Source: a virus. From it: DNA of 38,618 nucleotides. Made by a program: the position numbers and the translations under genes. Under the pieces are notes generated by a model. It did not search any database, was not told the DNA's origin, and saw only the letters and a program-made list of their open reading frames with translations. Where the stretch lies: positions 1-38,618 of IMG/VR virus record IMGVR_UViG_3300030329_003326, one strand, 5' to 3'. Below, piece by piece: positions 15,788 to 24,393 of the stretch (within the stretch, counting starts at the first letter, position 1; the number at the start of each line of letters is the position of its first letter).

Positions 15788-18700
15788 CTAATCTCCTTTC
15801 ATTGTGTCCCAACCGATTAACTCCATATCCTCTACGTGAAGGTCGGTTGAGGTTGTTTCAAATTTAAACGATATTGCCTTACCTGTGACATTTACAGGTA
15901 GATTAAATGTTTTTAGCGATGTGTTAGATGGAATTGACTTAGTTTTATCTAAAACCCCATCTATATAAACGCTACAGGTTATAGCAATCGAGCTTTTATA
16001 CGTCAATCTCAATGTCCTAATATACTTAATTGTATCAGGAGAATCAAAGACATATTCTTTTGTTTTCCAAATACCTGTAGTGCTAACCGTAGCACCTGTA
16101 TCGGCATTAAATTCGTGCACGCTAACGGTGTCGTGGTCAGCGTGAGCAGCGTCACTATTATCAAAAATTAAAATCTGAGACTCATCGTTATCTCCAAAAA
16201 TTAAATTAGAATATGTGCCGTCGGATATATCTTTAATCTTACCGTGCTGAGTCCAGCCTTTCTTTGCAAAATTATACTTATAGTACCCTGTATGGGCAGT
16301 TGTTGTATCTGGGACAAATATCAGCTCTCCAAGCTTAGCAGAAAAACCAAGACTAGGGTTAGCTATAGTTACGCCCGAACTGCTATAAAAAAGGTCTCTA
16401 ATTGTCATACTAAGCTCTTCTTTAGTAGGCATTAAGTATATCCCTGAATGATTAAGCATCGCCACTCCAAAAGGAGTTATGGCATAAGCATTTGGATACG
16501 ATAGACCTACGCCTTGTATTCTTTGAACCTCCCTAAACCCATTGTTAGGGTCTAATATATAAACATTATTTTCTTTCATAACAAGAACACCACCTTGTAT
16601 AGAAGTAATCCCTACAATATCATCGGAATCAGCATTTCCTATATCTCTACTTCTATGAAAGGAAAACTCGTCAAATCGATAAGGGAGTGTCCATAATATC
16701 CTACTACGCTCTCTGTTTCTTTGGTTGTTATCATCCAATATATCTATATTAGCCACAACAGTTATAGCATTAATAATAGTGCTATCTTTCCATTTAACAG
16801 GCTTAATGCGAGCTTCTTGAGACCTATCTGTTAAACCTTGGTAAGTCAACATTTTAGCGCCGTCAAAGGGCAAATACATCGTTGTAGCACAATCTCCTCT
16901 AGCAAATGCTGACTTATACTCGTAGCCGTGACTGTTAAAATCGGCATTATGGTCTGCGTGTTTATCTTGAGTAGCCTCCATACTAAGGCTATCACCCCCG
17001 ACAGTATCTAAGATTCTTTCATCAGACCAAATACCTCCGCCATAATGATTTATAGGAAAGTGGGTACCCGCAATACCAACATCAAATATACCCTGAGTCC
17101 CTGACCCGTCGTCAAACTCTATTGGCGTCGCTGTTTCATCAACACCAAAAACTTGAGCTGCTGAACCTGAAAGCTTAAATATTCTATAATTTTTATTTGG
17201 ACTGTATCTAGCGCTTTCTGCATCAGAATCTTTTGTTTTAAAAACAACAATATGGGTGCCTTTTACATACCCTAATAGCGGAAAAACTATATTAACACCT
17301 GTAGTGCCAACAACAGTTATAGTACCTATCTGATAACTTGTTGCACTTTTTTCCCATTTAACATATATAGGGTTTTTAAGTATATACGAATCGTAATCAT
17401 TTATACCTCCCAAACCAGCCCCAAAAGTCATCATATCCTCTTCATATCCCTTAGCTCTTGCAACATATCTTCCATACATAGTTCTAAGTTGATTAAATTT
17501 ACCCACAGTTTTATGAAAAGAAGTATTAAAGTCGCCGCTTACCGCAGCTATTTGACTTGCATCTATAGGAGCTATTAAGTGTATACTTCCAAAAATTTCG
17601 TGTTTTTTAGGCTCGAAGGCGGGAGTCGAAAGAGTTGGGACTGCACCTGAAGCTTCTGCAAGAGCTCCTGTATTGCCAAAGCCCATAAAGCCTTTAAAGA
17701 ACCTTTTAACGTCAATACAGGGCGTTCCGCCCTCATTTCCAGCCTGAGTAAGTTCATTGCCAGAATGGAAAGCCCAGTAAGGACAGTCTATCCAAGCGCC
17801 AAAGTTAGAACCGACTTGATTTAAAGGGTCGCCAAGAACGTTCCTATGACCAATCTCTTCTTTTGGAGTAGAGTCTAATTTTCTTTGAGCATAAACATCA
17901 TCCCAAGCGCCTTTGTTTATATCATAAGTCATAGCGTGGTACCAGTCTTCCTCGCCCTTGGGTTGCCAATAAAGCTTTATCGCTGTAATTCTTTTATTAA
18001 AACTAGATAAATCGGAATTTGTGCCACCTGCAACAGTAGTTTCAGTCTCAAGTATTGTGCCGGAAAATTCAGTAGAAAGAGCTGCGCTGTTTGATAAGCT
18101 TAACTGTCCCCACCTTCCAAGCTCAAACATATTGCTTTTCTGAGGAATAGCTCCTGAAGAAGCTGCTGATTTCTCTACACCATTAACCATATTGATTAAC
18201 TGCCCATAGTTTAAAGATTGACCGTCTCCGGACTCATTGTGAACTAATATATTAATAAGTAAATTATTGTTATTAGTTCCTCCGTCTCTATCTATATTAA
18301 AATCTAATTTTTTAACACACAAGCCATCTTGACCTGATGTAGCTCCGCTAGTATCTATTTTCCACTGAAACTCTGCGCCATTATATATAGGTCTTCCGTC
18401 AGAATCTACGCCATTTGCTAAATATTCATCTTTTCCCGGAGGGTAGTTTCCATATCCACTCCCAAGCTGCGTATTTGGCATAGCACCTAAAGCTTTATCA
18501 AAAGTAAAGGTTAGCGTTCCTGAGCCTCCGCCACTCTCCATATCGGGAGATGTCGTAGTGGCTGACGTACCTGCCCCTGTATTTACAACTATATTAATAG
18601 CTCTTGCTTTTTGAGGGGGACTCATTTTATAAATAGACTTTCCTTCGATATCTATAGGAGTAGTTCCTCTGCACCCTCTATGGACAAAAGCAAAGGCGTC

Positions 18701-20098
18701 TGTAGCAAACCATATTTTGTAAACTTTAACTATTTCAGAGCCTATTTCAAGATAATCTCCAACAGAAAGCTCTTTGTGTGCGCCGTGATTAGTATCTGTA
18801 GATGTTAATTTAATATGCACAGCTCCTTTTCTATTATGAGGGTCGGTAGAGACAACTTCTTCGACTTTAATAGGAACAGAATCCTCTGCTGCAGCAGCGT
18901 CTGTAGGACTGTATTTCATAGCCTCAACAGCACTTTCTTCAGGAATTTCAGCGCAATCGAATCCAGTTATACCTATATTACCACTATCATCTCTTGATAG
19001 TTCTGACTCTTGAACACCGTCATATATATACGTAAAGGCATATTTATCTTCTGAGCTAAAAACATTTCCAGCTCCTTCGGCGTCCATCCAATTAATATCT
19101 TCTCCCGGATTAGGGTCTGCTAAGCTCACAGTAGACGATGAATCTGTATGTTGATGCGAGTAAGTAGTTGGCTCATATACATATAAACCTATATCGTTAG
19201 CATCTAAAACTTTACCAGTAGGGTCAAAACATCCATCCATTTTTATAATTTTAGGCGGTGCTAACTCTTGGTCTAAAATAACCCAATCATTAAAATCTTT
19301 TGATATTTGAGGTCTGAAAGCATTAGGGGACATCCTATTGGCAAAATCAACATCAAGGTCATCAACGCCAAAAAACTTCCTTTTTATGTGACCTATCCAT
19401 TTAGAATTATTTTGATTAGTTAGCACGGAGTCTGATATACGTATATTTCCTCCGTAAAAATACGCCACAGGCTTAGGCGGGTCTGCTATTCTATAAGTAT
19501 GACTACTACCCATAATATCTTTACTTAAAGTAACAGTATTAGCACTATCTATGTTCGTAACAGTAGCCTTATCTTCGCTACCATCGGTTGTATTATATAC
19601 AATATCTCCGACGCTACAAAATGTGGTTAAATCTATACCTGTGTCATTAAGTTTATTTGTTGTAGCAGAAGTAGTTGTTGATTCTTTTCCATATTTAGTC
19701 CAGCTTAAATCAAATACCTTGTCTTTAGTAAGAGTTTCTTGGTTAATCAAGACAGCAGCAAAACTACTACCTGTAGCAGGAGCAGTATTATTGACAGCGC
19801 CAATATATAGCCAATATTTTCCGGAAGCTTGAACAGGAACAGTGTCGAAACTCCATTCAGCTCTATAATTATATAAAGCCGCGCCCGAATGAGTGTTAGA
19901 AATATAGACAGAGCCATTAGTATCCAAACTAGGTGTTAGCTCCTTAACATTTAAACCTTTAGTGATTCTTCCCGGAAACTGATTATTTATATCTACTAAC
20001 TGCTGAAACTGACCTTCCTGTAAGTCTCTTGGAGATATTATTGTTACTATACCACCAGACCAGTCGCCAATAACATATTTTATAGGCTTAGTAGCCAT
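15788..20098 (-). CDS. Tail nozzle-like protein, 1436 aa
   Basis: A large beta-rich protein. Its C-terminal third carries the signature of podovirus nozzle or stabilisation beta-propellers (T7 gp12 / P22 gp10 type): GGVLVMKENNVYILDP near residue 1165, GVAMLNHSGIYLMP, and KLGELIFVPD. A final jelly-roll-like segment ends the chain. The N-terminus (GDWSGGIVTIISPRDLQEGQ) is also typical of these proteins. At 1436 residues it is roughly twice the usual length, so one or more domains are inserted in the middle (about 300-900), including Gly/Ser-rich blocks. It would form the distal tail tube and may carry extra receptor-binding modules. It follows the two short adaptor genes, and its ATG overlaps the preceding stop. 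Confidence 0.7.
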   Translation of the reverse strand: MATKPIKYVIGDWSGGIVTIISPRDLQEGQFQQLVDINNQFPGRITKGLNVKELTPSLDTNGSVYISNTHSGAALYNYRAEWSFDTVPVQASGKYWLYIGAVNNTAPATGSSFAAVLINQETLTKDKVFDLSWTKYGKESTTTSATTNKLNDTGIDLTTFCSVGDIVYNTTDGSEDKATVTNIDSANTVTLSKDIMGSSHTYRIADPPKPVAYFYGGNIRISDSVLTNQNNSKWIGHIKRKFFGVDDLDVDFANRMSPNAFRPQISKDFNDWVILDQELAPPKIIKMDGCFDPTGKVLDANDIGLYVYEPTTYSHQHTDSSSTVSLADPNPGEDINWMDAEGAGNVFSSEDKYAFTYIYDGVQESELSRDDSGNIGITGFDCAEIPEESAVEAMKYSPTDAAAAEDSVPIKVEEVVSTDPHNRKGAVHIKLTSTDTNHGAHKELSVGDYLEIGSEIVKVYKIWFATDAFAFVHRGCRGTTPIDIEGKSIYKMSPPQKARAINIVVNTGAGTSATTTSPDMESGGGSGTLTFTFDKALGAMPNTQLGSGYGNYPPGKDEYLANGVDSDGRPIYNGAEFQWKIDTSGATSGQDGLCVKKLDFNIDRDGGTNNNNLLINILVHNESGDGQSLNYGQLINMVNGVEKSAASSGAIPQKSNMFELGRWGQLSLSNSAALSTEFSGTILETETTVAGGTNSDLSSFNKRITAIKLYWQPKGEEDWYHAMTYDINKGAWDDVYAQRKLDSTPKEEIGHRNVLGDPLNQVGSNFGAWIDCPYWAFHSGNELTQAGNEGGTPCIDVKRFFKGFMGFGNTGALAEASGAVPTLSTPAFEPKKHEIFGSIHLIAPIDASQIAAVSGDFNTSFHKTVGKFNQLRTMYGRYVARAKGYEEDMMTFGAGLGGINDYDSYILKNPIYVKWEKSATSYQIGTITVVGTTGVNIVFPLLGYVKGTHIVVFKTKDSDAESARYSPNKNYRIFKLSGSAAQVFGVDETATPIEFDDGSGTQGIFDVGIAGTHFPINHYGGGIWSDERILDTVGGDSLSMEATQDKHADHNADFNSHGYEYKSAFARGDCATTMYLPFDGAKMLTYQGLTDRSQEARIKPVKWKDSTIINAITVVANIDILDDNNQRNRERSRILWTLPYRFDEFSFHRSRDIGNADSDDIVGITSIQGGVLVMKENNVYILDPNNGFREVQRIQGVGLSYPNAYAITPFGVAMLNHSGIYLMPTKEELSMTIRDLFYSSSGVTIANPSLGFSAKLGELIFVPDTTTAHTGYYKYNFAKKGWTQHGKIKDISDGTYSNLIFGDNDESQILIFDNSDAAHADHDTVSVHEFNADTGATVSTTGIWKTKEYVFDSPDTIKYIRTLRLTYKSSIAITCSVYIDGVLDKTKSIPSNTSLKTFNLPVNVTGKAISFKFETTSTDLHVEDMELIGWDTMKGD

Positions 20099-20466
20099 TA
20101 AATATCTGTATAAGGGCTATGCACAACCTCATCTCTGACTACCTTAGATGAACCTACTGCCTTGTCAAACAACTCTAACCATTCTTGCTTCCATATCATA
20201 GCTTTTTGAGGGTCTATCCTCATCATAATCTGATATGTAGCATAAGCAACCAATGAATCGTGATGCTCTTCTGATATCTGAGGAGTGCTAGCATATGAAT
20301 TAGATGTCGGAGTACTACCTTGAACCAATGTTTTAGGTTTTTTAACATAATGAATCCTAAAAGCCTTTACCTCTGTAGGTGTAGGGTAGAAACCAATATT
20401 GTCACCCCATTGATAATAATATTTGCCTTGCTTTAATACAGGATATATGTGATACTTACTACTCAT
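20098..20466 (-). CDS. Head-tail adaptor, C-terminal half (split gene?)
   Basis: 122 residues. An early segment (GFYPTPTEVKAFRIHYVKKP) is followed by a helical end (ISEEHHDSLVAYATYQIMMR, then DPQKAMIWKQEWLELFDKA). This is the C-terminal half of the usual podovirus adaptor layout. The matching N-terminal half is the gene just upstream. The two meet at TAATG with a one-base frame change. They may be a true fission with coupled translation or a frameshift of an originally 215-residue protein. Confidence 0.6.
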   Translation of the reverse strand: MSSKYHIYPVLKQGKYYYQWGDNIGFYPTPTEVKAFRIHYVKKPKTLVQGSTPTSNSYASTPQISEEHHDSLVAYATYQIMMRIDPQKAMIWKQEWLELFDKAVGSSKVVRDEVVHSPYTDI

Positions 20467-20747
20467 TAGGTTACATCCAGTTCGTCTATTTTATCATATT
20501 CTACCAATGGAACTTTAAAACCGTCATAATCAACTCTTAATACAGATATAGCATCGTCAGGTATCGGATATCTTTCCTTGTCTGCCACAGTCTGAGCGTG
20601 AGATGAAGCTCTAAGTATAGAGCCTTCCTTAACTATATCATATTGTGCGGTATTTATTAAGCTTAGAATCTCGGCATCTGAAACAACTTGCTGAGAAGGG
20701 CTTCCTAAATTAAGCCTCACTTTTGCTACTATTTCTTTAACTGTCAT
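20466..20747 (-). CDS. Head-tail adaptor, N-terminal half (split gene?)
   Basis: 93 residues: MTVKEIVAKVRLNLGSP, then SDAEILSLINTAQYDIVKEG, then RYPIPDDAISVLRVDYDGF. This is the pattern of the first half of phage adaptor proteins that dock below the portal: two helices followed by a proline-rich strand region. It stops abruptly after EYDKIDELDVT, where a full-length homologue would go on. The next gene supplies that continuation in another frame. Its ATG overlaps the stop of the 342-residue adaptor. Confidence 0.6.
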   Translation of the reverse strand: MTVKEIVAKVRLNLGSPSQQVVSDAEILSLINTAQYDIVKEGSILRASSHAQTVADKERYPIPDDAISVLRVDYDGFKVPLVEYDKIDELDVT

Positions 20748-21775
20748 TAGATTACCTCACTATCTATTTCATTTTTAGGTTTAGGGAATTGCATTGCTCC
20801 TTGTATTACAGCAGAAAGCTCTGATAAATACTCTTGTTTCATTACGGTAGCAAGCTCATAGTTTCCTAATTGTTCATAAATTCTTCCAGCAGCATACGTT
20901 ACCATTATATTCTGTAAATTAGGTGGCAAACTGCACTCTGAAGTCCTAGTCTCGTTAGGAGTACGTATATATGTTATTCTGTATTTACTTGAAGCATTAT
21001 CAACGGCAGGGCTTATTTTTATATCACCATTAAATATTGTCCAAAATTTATTTTTCCAAGGTAAAGAGTTGTCTACAATAGCATTGGAATAAAAAGGATG
21101 TTCTCCTGACTGTATTTGCTCAAATAAATCATAGGGCACGTGCTCCCCTATTGTAATAGAGTCCGACTCCCCTCCTTGGTCTGCCGCCGCCCAAGCTAAC
21201 TCTAAAACCTTAAACACAGCATATGATGTAGTTGATGCTGCCCCTCCAGCTAAAGGTATTTCTGTTCTATCAGCTAACGAGTTACCATTTCTACTTTCAT
21301 TTACAATTAAATTTTCTGTTCCCGATGTTGAATTATGTGTAAACAACTGTATTGGAACTTTATTCATAATATCGTTTTGAGCATCTAATAACCACTGGTC
21401 TATATCAGAAGTTAATGGTGGCTCATCCTCAGAAGATGTCTGTGCTAACGTAAAAGATGCAGCAGTTTGCGTGATGCTAATCTTTCTAGCCCCTGTTATA
21501 GTCACAACAGCGTTATCTGCACTAGCAGATATCTTTGATGCGAACACATTATTTATTGCCGCAACCATATCTGCCGCCTGAGTCGCAGGCGTAGTATCTC
21601 TATCTATATGAGCTTTGTTATCTTGCGCAGTATCGTGAACAGTAAAAACTGTATCATCAATAGTTATAGTGTCTCCGTTCGTAGGGTCAGTGCCCTCACA
21701 GGTAATTGTATGTAGACCCGAATCTATATTACAACGCCTTCTCGCTCTATCTTCTAATTGTGCTAATGTAGCCAT
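20747..21775 (-). CDS. Adaptor-type protein with inserted beta domain, 342 aa
   Basis: ATG at 21775 follows AAAGGAG; the TTG one codon earlier is not needed. The outer parts (MATLAQLEDRARRRCN; DIDQWLLDAQNDIMNKVPIQ; a helical end with YAAGRIYEQLGNYELATVMK) fit a gp4-like or gp11-like head-tail adaptor. Residues about 22-108 form an inserted beta domain (DTITIDDTVFTVHD, AADMVAAINNVF, AVVTITG) of a type common in phage structural proteins. It is probably the adaptor ring under the portal, with the insert exposed. It follows the major capsid gene after a strong hairpin. Confidence 0.6.
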   Translation of the reverse strand: MATLAQLEDRARRRCNIDSGLHTITCEGTDPTNGDTITIDDTVFTVHDTAQDNKAHIDRDTTPATQAADMVAAINNVFASKISASADNAVVTITGARKISITQTAASFTLAQTSSEDEPPLTSDIDQWLLDAQNDIMNKVPIQLFTHNSTSGTENLIVNESRNGNSLADRTEIPLAGGAASTTSYAVFKVLELAWAAADQGGESDSITIGEHVPYDLFEQIQSGEHPFYSNAIVDNSLPWKNKFWTIFNGDIKISPAVDNASSKYRITYIRTPNETRTSECSLPPNLQNIMVTYAAGRIYEQLGNYELATVMKQEYLSELSAVIQGAMQFPKPKNEIDSEVI

Positions 21776-21790
21776 CAATCTCCTTTATTA

Positions 21791-21814
21791 ATGGGAGCGC
21801 CGAAGCGCTCCCAT
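21791..21814 (-). other. UUCG-tetraloop hairpin after major capsid gene
   Basis: Perfect 10-bp stem (ATGGGAGCGC/GCGCTCCCAT). In the leftward transcript the loop is C(UUCG)G, the most stable RNA tetraloop. It lies between the major capsid stop and the next ribosome binding site. No U-run follows, so it more likely stabilises the capsid mRNA end or partly attenuates transcription than acts as a full terminator. Confidence 0.7.
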
Positions 21815-21827
21815 AATTAATCAACTA

Positions 21828-22841
21828 TTAAGTTAATGAAGTTGTAAGTGTATTATACTCAATAACCGCAAAGTCCTTAGAATTGAACTTAGCTTTTGAG
21901 AATTCATAAATTACACTTGCCGAAACGCTTAACTTATTACCTCTATCAACTGTTTCTTCGTGCCAGTTGTGGTCGCCACCAAATGCAGCGATACCAGCTT
22001 GAGCACCCATAAACAGATTTCTACAGTAATGAGTTCCGCCAGTCGACCCTTCGGAACCTGAACCACCATCATCAGCAGTAAGAATACCGTCGTGTTCGTG
22101 GATTACACATCCGTCCCACATACCTAATGCTCCTGTGAATAATGGATTGTCAGAACCTCTAGGCATAGCATACTGAGCAGCATTCATAAAATCGCTTTGA
22201 TTTTTTAGCTCGTGCGCAGCCTCAGGATGAAGAATAAGAACATAATAATCCTTACCATTCACTCTAATAGGTCTAACTTTAGGGTTCAGCAATTTAGCTC
22301 TAGCTACTAATCTACTAATAGCTTTAGCGCCTATAGTATCACCCGCTACAACACCTGTTGTAGAAGTCCAAGGAGCTATATCAGTGTGATAGTTTGCCCC
22401 TGCTGCTGAGTGAAGTCTATAAGTTGGAGAAGCACTTAATGCAGTGATTAAGTCATTCTCCATTGTTTCTGCGAACCATACTTTTAAAGAATCTAATGCT
22501 TCTTTACGGAAGTCAATTAAAGTCTTCTTGTCGTGCATTTTACCTGTCGATAAAACACCTTGTCTTAATTGGTCAAGAGTCACTGTTTGAGTGTAAGTAT
22601 CGATTCCAACTTCGTTACCTGCGAGCGTATTGTCGCCTGTAATTCCGCTACCTTCGATTTTCATTTTCAAACCTACTGTAACATCTTTACCTTTTGCAGC
22701 TTTTAAGTCGTTCAGAACGTGTATCGCTGAATTACTTCCACCAAAAAAACGAGAGAAATAAGTGTCTTTTTTAGCAGAGGTAAACAGCTCTTTCGCCCAT
22801 CGCGAAACTTCTAAAGCTGAGTTCCATTGTACATTTGCCAT
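21828..22841 (-). CDS. Major capsid protein, N4-gp56 family
   Basis: 337 residues, ATG at 22841 after an AGGAG site. The opening (VQWNSALEVSRWAKELFTSA ... YFSRFFGGSNSA) and later blocks (GKDVTVGLKMKIEGSGITGD; YVLILHPEAAHELKN; a late GNKLSVSASVIYEFSKAKF) match the N4-gp56 type of HK97-fold capsid proteins. It would form the icosahedral shell. It follows the scaffold and decoration genes in the standard order. Length is slightly short for the family but normal for small podoviruses. Confidence 0.88.
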   Translation of the reverse strand: MANVQWNSALEVSRWAKELFTSAKKDTYFSRFFGGSNSAIHVLNDLKAAKGKDVTVGLKMKIEGSGITGDNTLAGNEVGIDTYTQTVTLDQLRQGVLSTGKMHDKKTLIDFRKEALDSLKVWFAETMENDLITALSASPTYRLHSAAGANYHTDIAPWTSTTGVVAGDTIGAKAISRLVARAKLLNPKVRPIRVNGKDYYVLILHPEAAHELKNQSDFMNAAQYAMPRGSDNPLFTGALGMWDGCVIHEHDGILTADDGGSGSEGSTGGTHYCRNLFMGAQAGIAAFGGDHNWHEETVDRGNKLSVSASVIYEFSKAKFNSKDFAVIEYNTLTTSLT

Positions 22842-22859
22842 TTTTTATTCTCCTGTTAT

Positions 22860-23360
22860 TTAAAGTGTTTGAACATATTCCACAATTAAAGTCCCTTCTC
22901 CATCTGACAAGTCAGCAGCAGGTTTTGCCGTTATATAACTATCGGTTACACAAAGGTGTCCTTTTTGCGAAACATATGAAGTTGAGGTTAAAGAACCACA
23001 CATTTCTCCACTAGCTTTTTCTCCGCCTGCCACATAAACTCCAACAGCGTGATTATTTAGCTGAGAGTCGTCTAATAAACAGTCAAGATTTCCGTCAGTA
23101 CCAGCGGCACCTGCCGATGTACCTACACCAAAGTCAATACCATCGGTAAAGGCAGTCTTAACTATCCATAAAGCTCTTATAATAGCGGCTCCAACTGGAA
23201 GCTTAGCTAATATATAAACATCTGCGGTAGCAGGGATATCACTGTGGATTAAATTAATAGCCATATGATTAAAGCCCGTTCTTTCAGCACCATCTACTTT
23301 TCCAAGTATAGAGGCTTGAGGGGTCGAACCATCTGCGGCTAACAAACTAACATCTGCCAT
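22860..23360 (-). CDS. Probable capsid decoration (head) protein, 166 aa
   Basis: A beta-rich, Ala/Gly-rich protein (ILGKVDGAERTGFNHMAINL; ADVYILAKLPVGAAIIRALW; EGTLIVEYVQTL) lying between the scaffold and the major capsid gene. Small beta proteins at this site usually bind the capsid surface and stabilise the shell. ATG 23360 has a GGAG site. No exact family is recognised. Confidence 0.6.
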   Translation of the reverse strand: MADVSLLAADGSTPQASILGKVDGAERTGFNHMAINLIHSDIPATADVYILAKLPVGAAIIRALWIVKTAFTDGIDFGVGTSAGAAGTDGNLDCLLDDSQLNNHAVGVYVAGGEKASGEMCGSLTSTSYVSQKGHLCVTDSYITAKPAADLSDGEGTLIVEYVQTL

Positions 23361-23381
23361 AGTTTATCTCCTATTGTTTAA

Positions 23382-24362
23382 TTAATATGAGTCCTTAGTA
23401 ATACCTAAGAGCTCATAACGCTTATCATCGGGTAATTTCTCCCATTCGTCAAAGCCCATCTTGTCATAGTCAGCGCCACCAGTACCATCGCTATTTACAT
23501 CGCTAAGGCTACTGTCAACTTTATTTGACTCCATAACTTTTTCAATGGTCTTATTAGAATCTTTAGAAACATTACCACCACTTTTTTTAGCTCTAGTCCC
23601 GCCATTGAAATACGAGAAATCCTCTTTCACTGTAGCGTGAGCAAGCTCTAAGTATTTTCTTAAAGCCTCAGGACTGCTCGTATCTCCAGCAGCGACACCT
23701 GCTTTTGCACCGTCTTTAATAAGAGCGACAACATCTTCTTCTTTTTTATATTCAGGATGCTCTTTCATAAAGCCTTCCTGAGCCGTAGCAACGTTGGAAA
23801 AGTACTGAGCATTACTTTCTTCCTCTTCTTTTTTCTGCTGATATTGCTCGAATTTCTTCTCAGCCATATCATTAGCGAGCTCCGCAATACCTTCTTTAGA
23901 ATATATATCATACTCCTTATCAGGTATTTCGACGGGAGCTACCTCACTCTCAACCTCTTCAGCGTTAGCATCAGAGTTAGCATTTTGAGCTTCGAGACTG
24001 TTAGCACGCTCTTTATATTTCCCAAGTTCTTCGGCTTGCTTACCCATAAATTGAGTAAGATTCGTATAGTCTTTAGCCATTTTATCAATGTTAGACTTAT
24101 CATAAGATGCGCCGTTAATATTATAGACTTGGTCTTCGACTTCCTTCGGACTATCCTTTTGTACTGGTTCCTCTTCTTTAGCGTCCACTTCGGGCTGCGC
24201 CTCATTAGATTCTTCAGCTACATTGGCTTCCTCTGTAGGTTCATAATCAGGATTTAAGTCTTCTTCGGTGAGAACTTCATACCCTTCGGCAGATTTATCC
24301 TCCTGTCCGACTTTAACTTCTTCTAATTCCTGTTCAGTTTTTTGATTTACTTCTTCTGTCAT
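23382..24362 (-). CDS. Capsid scaffolding protein
   Basis: 326 residues. I chose ATG at 24362 because AAAGGAG stands just upstream; a start at 24443 would add a basic stretch lying inside the portal end. The protein is very acidic (Glu/Asp/Gln-rich first 110 residues) and has coiled-coil segments around 110-130 and 165-190. The C-terminal part contains FDEWEKLPDDKRYELLGI. High acidity, helical build and position between portal and capsid genes are typical of podovirus scaffolds, which direct shell assembly and then leave the procapsid. Confidence 0.8.
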   Translation of the reverse strand: MTEEVNQKTEQELEEVKVGQEDKSAEGYEVLTEEDLNPDYEPTEEANVAEESNEAQPEVDAKEEEPVQKDSPKEVEDQVYNINGASYDKSNIDKMAKDYTNLTQFMGKQAEELGKYKERANSLEAQNANSDANAEEVESEVAPVEIPDKEYDIYSKEGIAELANDMAEKKFEQYQQKKEEEESNAQYFSNVATAQEGFMKEHPEYKKEEDVVALIKDGAKAGVAAGDTSSPEALRKYLELAHATVKEDFSYFNGGTRAKKSGGNVSKDSNKTIEKVMESNKVDSSLSDVNSDGTGGADYDKMGFDEWEKLPDDKRYELLGITKDSY

Positions 24363-24393
24363 TGTGTTTTTCTCCTTTGGGTCTGCTTTCGCC

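Noticed and set aside
23757-24257. 166-codon rightward frame opposite the scaffold gene
   Set aside because: Antisense shadow of an acidic, Glu-rich gene, giving a Phe/Leu/Ile-rich translation. No start signals.
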